From assembly GCA_002441055.1 (NCBI GenBank), contig DJWR01000236.1:27977-34735 (forward strand): DNA of 6,759 nucleotides, read 5' to 3'. This DNA is from Caulobacteraceae bacterium UBA6225. GTDB lineage: Bacteria > Pseudomonadota > Alphaproteobacteria > Caulobacterales > Caulobacteraceae. The translations under genes were made by a program, and so were the position numbers. Shown piece by piece: positions 1-4,601 of this stretch (positions within the stretch are counted from its first letter, which is position 1; each line of letters starts with the position of its first letter). Below the pieces are notes generated by a model, which searched no databases, was not told where the DNA came from, and worked only from the letters and a program-made list of their open reading frames with translations.

Positions 1-368
1 TCGCGCATGCCCTCGATCACCTGGCGGGTCATGTTGAACAGGGAGTCCATGTTCACCCGGATGACCTCGGACCACTGCTCGGCGTCCATCTTGTGGAAGA
101 AGCCATCGCGGGTGATGCCGGCGTTGTTGACCAGCACGTCCACGGGGCCGAGCTCGGCGGCCACCTTGGCCACAGCGGCCTGGCAGTCGGCGAAGACGCC
201 CACATTGCCCTTCACCACCATGATGCCCAGCTCCCGGGCGCAGGCCTCGGCGGCGGCCTCATTGCCGGAATAGCCGGCGGCGACATGGAAGCCGTCGGTC
301 TTGAGCCGTTGACAGATGGCCCGGCCAATTCCGCGCGTGCCCCCGGTGACGAACGCCACTCTGGCCAT
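1..368 (-). CDS. phbB: Acetoacetyl-CoA reductase (PhbB), partial, C-terminal part beyond left edge
   Basis: Short-chain dehydrogenase that reduces acetoacetyl-CoA to (R)-3-hydroxybutyryl-CoA with NADPH, the second step of PHB synthesis in the cytoplasm. The 122 complete codons visible hold the N-terminal Rossmann half: the nucleotide-binding TGGTRGIG motif at residues 8-15 and NNAG at 81-84, followed by ITRDGFFHKM, which is typical of PhbB/FabG-type reductases. The catalytic Ser-Tyr-Lys part lies outside the window, so about half of a normal 240-residue protein is present. The ATG at 368 is preceded by GGAAGGA (374-380, read on the minus strand) with a five-base spacer. It sits 52 bases downstream of phbA on the same strand, so the two very likely form one transcript. 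FabG is the closest alternative, but adjacency to phbA and phaR favours PhbB. Confidence 0.93.
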   Translation of the reverse strand, partial: MARVAFVTGGTRGIGRAICQRLKTDGFHVAAGYSGNEAAAEACARELGIMVVKGNVGVFADCQAAVAKVAAELGPVDVLVNNAGITRDGFFHKMDAEQWSEVIRVNMDSLFNMTRQVIEGMR

Positions 369-420
369 GGTTGTCCTTCCCTGTTTCCCGTTGTCGCCGA
401 GGGCTTGAACGCCCCCTGGC

Positions 421-1596
421 TCAGATTTTTTCGACGCACATGGCCACGCCCATCCCGCCGCCGACGCACAGGGTCGCCAGACCCTTGGCGGCGCCCGACC
501 GCTGCATCTCGTGCAGCAGAGTGGTCAGGATGCGGGCGCCCGAGGCGCCGATGGGATGGCCGATGGCGATGGCACCGCCGTTCACATTGACCTTGTCCGG
601 GTCAAGGCCCAGCTCGCGCACCACGCAGATGGACTGGGCGGCGAAGGCCTCGTTGGACTCCACCAGGTCGAGATCGGCCACGCTCCAGCCCGCCTTTTCC
701 AGGGCCTTGCGGCTGGCGGGGATGGGGCCGGTGCCCATGATCTCGGGCTCGACCCCGGCATGGGCCCAGGAGGCGATGCGGGCGAGCGGCTTCAGGCCGC
801 GGGCCTTGGCCTCGTCAGCGCTCATGACCACCAGGGCAGCGGCCCCGTCATTGAGGCCCGAGGCGTTGGCCGCGGTGACCGAGCCATCCTTGGTGAAGGC
901 CGGGCGCAGGCCCGACACGCTGTCCAGGGTCGCCCCATGGCGGATGTATTCGTCCTGGTCGACGACGGTGTCACCCTTGCGGCCCTTGATGGTGACGGGC
1001 GCGATCTCGCCTGCGAACTTGCCGGCCTTCTGGGCGGCCTCGGCGCGGTTCTGCGAGGCGACGGCGAAATTATCCTGATCAGCCCGGGTGATCTGCCAGC
1101 GGGCGGCGATGTTCTCGGCCGTCTGGCCCATGTGGTAACCGTGGAAGGCGTCCCACAGGCCGTCCTTGATCATGGTGTCGACGAAGTTCAGGTCGCCCAT
1201 CTTCTGGCCCGACCGCAGGTGCGCGGCGTGGGGCGCCTGGCTCATGCTTTCCTGACCGCCGGCGATGACAATCTTCGAAGCCCCTTCAGCCACCTGCTGG
1301 GCGGCCAGCGCCACGGCGCGCAGGCCCGAACCGCAAAGCTGGTTCAGGCTCCAGGCCGGGGCGGCCACCGGAATGCCGGCGGCGATGGAGGCCTGGCGGG
1401 CGGGCCCCTGGCCGGCGCCGGCCTGCAGCACCTGGCCGAGGATCACCTCATCGATGTCGGCGGGCGTCAGGCCCGCGCGCTCGATAGCCGCGCTGATGGC
1501 CACGCGGCCCAGCTCGTGGGCGGGCAGGCTGGCGAGCGCCCCGTTGAACGAACCCACCGGCGTGCGGGCGGCCGCGACGATCACCACTTCGGTCAT
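421..1596 (-). CDS. phbA: Acetyl-CoA acetyltransferase (beta-ketothiolase PhbA)
   Basis: Biosynthetic thiolase that condenses two acetyl-CoA into acetoacetyl-CoA, the first step of PHB synthesis, in the cytoplasm. The 391 residues match the usual thiolase II length. Visible active-site features are the acyl-accepting Cys88 in NQLCGSGLRA, the NEAFAAQ motif at 315-321, His347 in GGAIAIGHPIGASG, and Cys377 in LCVGGGMG. These correspond, one residue earlier, to the classical Zoogloea thiolase residues Cys89, His348 and Cys378. The ATG at 1596 has GAGG four bases upstream within a purine-rich stretch, and the protein begins directly with the conserved start (MTEVVIVAAARTPVG), so this start is secure. 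It is first in a phbA-phbB transcription unit and is divergent from phaR. The same fold serves catabolic acetoacetyl-CoA thiolases (AtoB), but the neighbours point to PHB synthesis. Confidence 0.97.
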   Translation of the reverse strand: MTEVVIVAAARTPVGSFNGALASLPAHELGRVAISAAIERAGLTPADIDEVILGQVLQAGAGQGPARQASIAAGIPVAAPAWSLNQLCGSGLRAVALAAQQVAEGASKIVIAGGQESMSQAPHAAHLRSGQKMGDLNFVDTMIKDGLWDAFHGYHMGQTAENIAARWQITRADQDNFAVASQNRAEAAQKAGKFAGEIAPVTIKGRKGDTVVDQDEYIRHGATLDSVSGLRPAFTKDGSVTAANASGLNDGAAALVVMSADEAKARGLKPLARIASWAHAGVEPEIMGTGPIPASRKALEKAGWSVADLDLVESNEAFAAQSICVVRELGLDPDKVNVNGGAIAIGHPIGASGARILTTLLHEMQRSGAAKGLATLCVGGGMGVAMCVEKI

Positions 1597-1627
1597 AGAA
1601 CCTCATCTCCCTGGCGTTGCCGGCCTA

Positions 1628-1656
1628 TCTATCAGGACGAACGGGCTGTTCGGCAA
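1628..1656 (-). promoter_or_regulatory. Candidate phbAB promoter
   Basis: Read on the minus strand, TTGCCG (1651-1656) and GATAGA (1628-1633) are separated by 17 bases. They resemble -35 and -10 elements and would give a 5' leader of roughly 25 bases before the phbA ATG at 1596. The -35 is good (TTG kept) and the -10 is weak (about half of TATAAT). Two copies of TTGCCG in inverted orientation (1617-1622 and 1651-1656) flank the proposed -10. No other pair in the gap looked better in this direction. This is pattern-based only. Confidence 0.3.
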
Positions 1657-1659
1657 GAC

Positions 1660-1716
1660 TGCGCACAGGCCCGCCGGGATTTGCGATTTCCCTCGCATCC
1701 GCGATACTGCGCCGCA
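1660..1716. promoter_or_regulatory. Three TGCG/CGCA dyads, candidate PhaR operators
   Basis: The phbA/phaR gap contains three inverted repeats built from the same half-site: TGCGCA (1660-1665), TGCGA-N6-TCGCA (1682-1697) and TGCG-C-CGCA (1708-1716). Their centres are about 27 and 22 bases apart. The second lies between the proposed phaR -35 and -10, and the third overlaps the -10 and the likely start site. The first sits just upstream of the proposed phbAB -35. PhaR proteins of other alphaproteobacteria are known to bind TGC/GCA-rich dyads and to repress their own gene, so these are natural operator candidates. Short GC-rich palindromes do arise by chance in such DNA. Confidence 0.4.
1681..1708 (+). 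promoter_or_regulatory. Candidate phaR promoter
   Basis: TTGCGA (1681-1686) and GATACT (1703-1708) with a 16-base spacer each match four of six bases of the standard -35 and -10 hexamers. Transcription would begin near 1715, leaving a leader of about 50 bases before the phaR ATG. The overlap with two TGCG/CGCA dyads fits autorepression. Pattern-based only. Confidence 0.33.
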
Positions 1717-1766
1717 AAGAGCCGCCGCGGCGCAGGCCGCGCGCAGAAAAGACGAGAGGATTCGCA

Positions 1767-2378
1767 ATGCCCGAAACCCAGGACGGCAAGAAGGGCGGCG
1801 ATCGCGTCGTCATCAAGAAGTACGCGAACCGCAGGCTCTACAACACCGCGTCCAGCTCCTACGTCACCCTGGAACACCTGGCCGACATGGTGAAGCAGGG
1901 GGTCGACTTCGTGGTCTATGACGCCAAGACCAATGACGACATCACCCGCACGGTCCTGACCCAGATCATCTTCGAGGAGGAGAGCCAGGGTCAGAGCCTG
2001 CTGCCCATCCAGTTCCTGCGCCAGCTGATCGGCTTCTATGGCAACTCCATGGAGGCCTTCCTGCCGAGCTACCTGGAGCTGTCGCTGGCCACCTTCGCCC
2101 AGCAGCAGGAGCGGATGCGCAGCCAGTTCACCCAGATGGGACAGGCCACGCCGCTGGGCGCCTATGACGACCAGATCCGCCAGAACCTGGCCATGTTCGA
2201 CCGGGCCATGAAGATGTTCACCCCCTTCGCCTATCCGCCGGGCAAGGGCGAGGACCAGGCCCCCCGCAGCGACGCGGCCCCCGAACCGGCGCCCGCTTCC
2301 GACGACACGCTCAAGGCCCTGCAGGACCAGCTGGCGGCCATGCAGGCCCAGATCAACAAGTTGGCCTCGAAGGAGTAG
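1767..2378 (+). CDS. phaR: Polyhydroxyalkanoate synthesis repressor PhaR
   Basis: DNA-binding regulator that senses PHB granules. In relatives it represses phasin genes and its own gene and is released when it binds nascent polymer. The 203 residues show the PHB/PHA accumulation regulator DNA-binding domain at about 14-75, with the hallmark IKKYANRRLYNT at 16-27 followed by SSYVTLEHLADMV. The second conserved PHB accumulation domain follows at about 80-120 (FLRQLIGFYG, then LPSYLELSLATF). A Pro/Ala-rich linker spans about 157-178, and the tail LKALQDQLAAMQAQINKLA at 182-200 looks like a coiled coil. The ATG at 1767 has GAGAGGA (1754-1760) six bases upstream. The open frame extends to 1617, but that part runs through the promoter region and lacks family similarity, so the downstream ATG is preferred. 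It is divergent from phbA. A GC hairpin follows the stop. Confidence 0.96.
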   Translation: MPETQDGKKGGDRVVIKKYANRRLYNTASSSYVTLEHLADMVKQGVDFVVYDAKTNDDITRTVLTQIIFEEESQGQSLLPIQFLRQLIGFYGNSMEAFLPSYLELSLATFAQQQERMRSQFTQMGQATPLGAYDDQIRQNLAMFDRAMKMFTPFAYPPGKGEDQAPRSDAAPEPAPASDDTLKALQDQLAAMQAQINKLASKE

Positions 2379-2396
2379 GCGGGCGGCCTCGCCCGT
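2379..2396 (+). terminator. GC-rich hairpin just after phaR, possible terminator
   Basis: Directly after the phaR stop, GCGGGCG (2379-2385) and CGCCCGT (2390-2396) can pair over the loop GCCT, seven pairs including one G-T. No T-run follows (TGAGAAAA comes next), so intrinsic termination would be weak. It may instead mark or stabilise the 3' end. Confidence 0.3.
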
Positions 2397-2438
2397 TGAG
2401 AAAATCCGCCGCCTTGGGCGTTCCTTAAGGATGGCTGC

Positions 2439-2459
2439 GCCAGGGTGATGCGCCCTGGC
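2439..2459 (+). promoter_or_regulatory. Leader hairpin before the 110-residue gene
   Basis: GCCAGGG (2439-2445) and CCCTGGC (2453-2459) form a perfect seven-pair stem with a seven-base loop. It ends five bases before the ribosome binding site of the next gene. It may be an mRNA structure affecting translation, or part of the transcript end of phaR. No T-run follows it. Its location in the 99-base gap is certain, its role is not. Confidence 0.3.
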
Positions 2460-2464
2460 CCCAG

Positions 2465-2470
2465 AAGGAG
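2465..2470 (+). promoter_or_regulatory. Ribosome binding site that fixes a TTG start
   Basis: AAGGAG stands seven bases before TTG at 2478. The in-frame GTG at 2445 and ATG at 2448 lie upstream of this site, inside the hairpin loop, and have no comparable site of their own. The TTG is therefore the more likely initiation codon. Confidence 0.6.
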
Positions 2471-2477
2471 CGCGCGC

Positions 2478-2810
2478 TTGTCCTCGTCTGTCGATCCCAT
2501 CCGTCAGGTCGCCCGCCTGCGCCGGCTGCGTCGGCGGACCGATCAGGCGCAAGGCGGCAGCCATGAGGAACATCCGAACCTGCCGGTTCCGGTCTCCCAG
2601 ACCCTGCCCGACCAGCCCGCGCCGACCATCACGGCCGGCGGCCCGGCCATCTTTACAGCCCATGTCATGGGCGAGGGCGAACAGAAGCGCGGCCTACGGG
2701 GCGGACCGCCGACCCTGAACGCCGCCCGCAGCGCCTATACCCAGACCGAATATTCCGGCCGGGCCGACCGCCGGGCGCGCAAGGGCGGTCTGACCCGAAC
2801 CGACATCTAG
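2478..2810 (+). CDS. Conserved-looking basic small protein of unknown function
   Basis: I do not recognise a named family. Starting at TTG 2478 (strong AAGGAG seven bases upstream) the product has 110 residues. An N-terminal arginine-rich stretch (VARLRRLRRR at 11-20) is followed by a Pro-rich low-complexity linker (about 31-55). A C-terminal block then looks conserved in character: FTAHVMGEGEQKRGLRGGPP at 59-78, NAARSAYTQTEYSG at 81-94 and a basic tail. There is no signal peptide and no membrane segment. The high charge suggests nucleic-acid binding or a partner-binding peptide, but this is inference. Codon third positions are strongly G/C, as in a real gene here. It follows phaR by 99 bases on the same strand. 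Its TAG stop (2808-2810) overlaps the stop of the convergent gene within CTAG. An upstream ATG at 2448 would add ten residues. Confidence 0.75.
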   Translation: MSSSVDPIRQVARLRRLRRRTDQAQGGSHEEHPNLPVPVSQTLPDQPAPTITAGGPAIFTAHVMGEGEQKRGLRGGPPTLNAARSAYTQTEYSGRADRRARKGGLTRTDI

Positions 2811-3115
2811 GCTTTAAGCCGGGCGATCTCGGCCTCCAGGGCCGCCACCCGCCGCTCCAGGGCCGTGATCCGCGCCTCAGGTCCGCCGCCGGGCACAGGG
2901 GTGGAAATGCCGGCCTGCCGGGCGATTTCCGCCGGGCTGACCCCCAGGATCTCGGCGAATATGCCCACCTCGTCGGCCGACAGTTCCCGCTGGTCCTTGT
3001 AGGCCAGGGCCAGGTCGGCCTCGCTCATGCCGGCGGCGGCGGCCAGCACCCGGCGGGTCAGGCCGCGCTCGGCCAGTGCGGCGTCAAACCACTGGGCGTC
3101 GAAAAACAGGGCCAC
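2807..3115 (-). CDS. XRE-like helix-turn-helix protein with C-terminal coiled coil, unknown function
   Basis: A 102-residue protein. Residues 12-70 resemble a small lambda-repressor (XRE) type helical domain: a helix with AERGLTRRVLAAAAGM, then SEADLALAY, then ELSADEVGIFAEILGVSPAEIARQAGI. A Gly/Pro linker (about 72-79) leads to a heptad pattern RITALERRVAALEAEIARL at 82-100, a likely dimerising coiled coil. Members of this type are usually DNA-binding regulators, but the recognition helix is not textbook, so DNA binding is only probable. The start is GTG at 3115, with GGAGG eleven bases upstream, a rather long spacing. No better in-frame start is visible. The stop TAG (2809-2807) is shared in CTAG with the convergent 110-residue gene. 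The next minus-strand gene upstream ends 164 bases away, so it probably has its own promoter in that gap. Confidence 0.75.
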   Translation of the reverse strand: MALFFDAQWFDAALAERGLTRRVLAAAAGMSEADLALAYKDQRELSADEVGIFAEILGVSPAEIARQAGISTPVPGGGPEARITALERRVAALEAEIARLKA

Positions 3116-3151
3116 AGATCCACGAACCTCCGAACTGGCGCCGGTCTTGCT

Positions 3152-3166
3152 TAACCGAGGCTAACC
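3152..3166. repeat. TAACC direct repeat one helical turn apart
   Basis: TAACC occurs at 3152-3156 and again at 3162-3166, exactly ten bases apart (TTAACCGAGG then CTAACCTTTT). It lies 36-50 bases upstream of the HTH gene start, and the GC content dips here. It resembles half-sites of CtrA-type boxes, but the spacing is ten rather than eleven and the second half is imperfect. It could also be part of a promoter. Low certainty. Confidence 0.25.
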
Positions 3167-3193
3167 TTTTGTGCCCCTGCCCCGGTGCGTTCC

Positions 3194-3262
3194 ATGCTGG
3201 CCATCGCCACCCGACTGTTCGACATCACCCTGGTGACCCTGATCTTCACCGCCCTCACCTGA
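3194..3262 (+). CDS. Possible 22-residue hydrophobic micro-protein
   Basis: An ATG at 3194 opens a 22-codon frame ending in TGA at 3260-3262 and lying wholly in the 164-base gap between two minus-strand genes. The peptide is mostly hydrophobic from residue 9 on (FDITLVTLIFTAL) and could form one short membrane helix. All sense codons but one (CGA) end in G or C, as in true genes of this genome. Against it, no convincing Shine-Dalgarno sequence precedes the ATG or the in-frame GTG at 3185. The frame is short enough to occur by chance, and general GC richness alone would give a high GC3. It may also be a relic of a longer gene. No homologue is known to me. Confidence 0.22.
   Translation: MLAIATRLFDITLVTLIFTALT
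3225..3236. repeat. 12-base dyad TCACC-CT-GGTGA
   Basis: A perfect inverted repeat with five-base arms. A third copy of TCACC follows at 3246-3250, so GGTGA can pair with either side. It lies in the gap between the four-helix membrane protein gene and the HTH gene, inside the possible micro-ORF. It could be an operator for the HTH protein or a small RNA structure. It may equally be chance. Confidence 0.25.
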
Positions 3263-3279
3263 GGCCGCATCGCCCCTGG

Positions 3280-3714
3280 TCAAACCTCGTTGCCGGCGAA
3301 GTCGATGTCCCGGCGGGCGGCGACGATGGTGACGATGAAGCCCGCCAGCACGTCCAGCAGCACCATCAGGGTGATCAGGAAGAAGGTCGAGGTCGCAAAG
3401 GCCGGCGCCAGCAAGAACTGGATCAGGCAGATGATGAACAGGATCATCGACAGGGCGTGATTGACGATCGCCACCCCGCGGCTGGTGGTGGATTTCAAAA
3501 GCTCGATGAACAGGACCACCAGGGCCGCGGCCAGGAACAGGTCCCCCAGCGTCACAGGCCAATCCACATTGGACGCCATGCGGATGGTGAACAGCCCCTC
3601 GGTCATCCGGGTGTGGGCGTCCACCGCCGAGAAGCCGCCGTCCAGGGTGAACGCGACGAGGTTGTAGACCAGCACCGGCAGGGCCAGCAGCGGAAAGGCG
3701 GCGAAATTGCGCAA
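3280..3714 (-). CDS. Four-helix integral membrane protein of unknown function
   Basis: I recognise no named family. From TTG at 3714 the product has 144 residues with four predicted membrane segments at about 5-24, 56-73, 86-106 and 110-133. A roughly 30-residue loop (25-55, with DAHTRMTEGLFTIRMASNVDW) separates the first two, and the tail (ARRDIDFAGNEV) is short and charged. A Ser/Thr/Arg loop (STTSRG at 75-80) joins helices 2 and 3. The TTG is chosen because GGAG (3720-3723 on the minus strand) stands five bases upstream. The open frame reaches a further TTG at 3750, which has no such site. The gene lies between the GT2 gene (107 bases upstream) and the HTH gene, all on the minus strand. 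A role in envelope biology is a guess from position and topology only. Confidence 0.8.
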   Translation of the reverse strand: MRNFAAFPLLALPVLVYNLVAFTLDGGFSAVDAHTRMTEGLFTIRMASNVDWPVTLGDLFLAAALVVLFIELLKSTTSRGVAIVNHALSMILFIICLIQFLLAPAFATSTFFLITLMVLLDVLAGFIVTIVAARRDIDFAGNEV

Positions 3715-3821
3715 TGGTTCTCCCCCCGGACCTGACAAGGCCCAGATCAACCTTAACCCCTAGGTCCAGGCCGGTGGAAGCGTCCGCACGTCCTGCGGGC
3801 GCAGGGGGACGCCCTCGCCCC
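3715..3821. other. Intergenic region between GT2 gene and membrane-protein gene
   Basis: This 107-base gap holds the ribosome binding site of the membrane-protein gene, a locally less GC-rich stretch around 3744-3765 (ATCAACCTTAACCCCTAGG on the plus strand) where a minus-strand promoter could sit, and a small stem (CCGCA at 3784-3788 with TGCGG at 3794-3798, loop of five) shortly after the GT2 stop. No T-run accompanies the stem. I see no gene in it. Confidence 0.4.
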
Positions 3822-4547
3822 TCAGACCTCGTCCACGCCGCCAGGCCGCCGCGACCGGGTTTGCAGCCACATGACGCCCAGCAGATCGGAGGCCGAGGCC
3901 CAGAGCCGGCCGAGATTGGTGTATTTCGAGGCGCCCGTCTGGCGATGCCGATGGCCCACCGGCTGGAAAGCCACCTGATAGCCCTCCCGCAGCATCAGGG
4001 CCGGCAGGTAGCGGTGGATATGATCGAAATAGGGAAGCTCGAGGAAGGCGTGGCGGCGGAAGGCCTTGAGGCCGCAGCCGGTGTCGTTGGCCGTGTCCCC
4101 CAGCAGTCGCTTGCGCACGCCGTTGCCCAGGCGCGAAGCGACCTTCTTGGCCTGGCTGTCCTGCCGCTTGGTCCGCTCGCCGCCCACTAGGGCGAGGTCT
4201 GAGGGCCCGGCCATCAGAGCGTCCACCAGGGCTGGGCCATCGGCCGGGTCGTTCTGGCCGTCCCCATCCAGGGTCACGATGATCTGGGCCTTGGCCGCCA
4301 TGACGCCGGTTCGGATCGCCCGGCTCTGGCCGGAGTTCTTCCGGTGCCGCAGCACGCGCAGCTGCTGCAGCTCAGCCTTGAGCGCGCCGAGGGCGGCCAG
4401 GGTCCCGTCCCGGCTGGCGTCATCGACGAAGATGATCTCAATATTGCGGCCAGCGAAGGCGGCGGCGATTTCCCGGGCCAGCGCTGGGGCTGCGCCTTCT
4501 TCGTCAAAGACCGGGACGACCACCGAAATGTCGGGACTTGGATGCAT
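3822..4547 (-). CDS. GT2 family glycosyltransferase, DPM1/polyprenyl-phosphate sugar synthase type
   Basis: Predicted cytoplasmic-face enzyme that transfers a sugar from a nucleotide donor to a polyprenyl phosphate. The 241 residues show the GT-A fold order: SVVVPVFDEEG at 8-18, the donor-binding FVDDASRDGT at 40-49, the metal-binding LDGDGQND (Asp94, Asp96) at 93-100, TGCGLKAFRR at 156-165 and the GASKY motif at 205-209. These fit dolichol-phosphate mannose synthase-like proteins. No C-terminal membrane helices follow, unlike ArnC or GtrB, so it resembles the soluble DPM1 form. The sugar cannot be told from sequence. The start is ATG 4547. A GAGGGGG run abuts it almost directly, which is tight, but upstream in-frame codons lack any site or family similarity. 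It is divergent from the ArnT-like gene, a likely partner that would use the lipid-linked sugar. Confidence 0.9.
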   Translation of the reverse strand: MHPSPDISVVVPVFDEEGAAPALAREIAAAFAGRNIEIIFVDDASRDGTLAALGALKAELQQLRVLRHRKNSGQSRAIRTGVMAAKAQIIVTLDGDGQNDPADGPALVDALMAGPSDLALVGGERTKRQDSQAKKVASRLGNGVRKRLLGDTANDTGCGLKAFRRHAFLELPYFDHIHRYLPALMLREGYQVAFQPVGHRHRQTGASKYTNLGRLWASASDLLGVMWLQTRSRRPGGVDEV

Positions 4548-4567
4548 CCCCCTCAATAGCGGAAAAC

Positions 4568-4594
4568 TTGGCCTGGGAAAGATCGTGCTATCAC
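4568..4594 (+). promoter_or_regulatory. Candidate Caulobacter-type promoter giving a leaderless mRNA
   Basis: TTGGCC (4568-4573) is followed after 13 bases by GCTATCAC (4587-4594). This agrees at seven of eight positions with the published Caulobacter housekeeping -10 (GCtANAWC) and lies within the known 10-14 base spacing. A start site about seven bases downstream falls at or next to the A of the ATG at 4602. The bases 4588-4601 contain no Shine-Dalgarno sequence. Leaderless transcripts are well known in this group. Inference from sequence only. Confidence 0.4.
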
Positions 4595-4601
4595 CGCAGC
4601 C

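Noticed and set aside
1617..1766. Longer PhaR starting at the upstream in-frame codon
   Set aside because: The added 50 residues would be translated from the promoter region. The ATG at 1767 has a good ribosome binding site and gives the normal family length.
511..1893. Long plus-strand open frame (460 codons) opposite phbA
   Set aside because: It runs antisense to a textbook thiolase and into phaR in another frame. Its Gly/Ala/Arg/His-rich translation has no domain character. High GC produces such long antisense frames by default.
1632..2663. Long minus-strand open frame (343 codons) opposite phaR and the 110-residue gene
   Set aside because: It covers two better-supported plus-strand genes, has low-complexity Gly/Arg/Leu composition, and shows no recognisable motif.
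3161..3562. Minus-strand frame of 133 codons overlapping the membrane protein gene
   Set aside because: It is out of frame with the well-formed four-helix protein and its translation is Gly/Arg/His-rich. The hydrophobic-segment pattern clearly selects the other frame.
3784..3798. Stem CCGCA/TGCGG after the GT2 stop as a terminator
   Set aside because: Only five pairs and no T-run on either strand. It is noted inside the intergenic entry but not called as a terminator.
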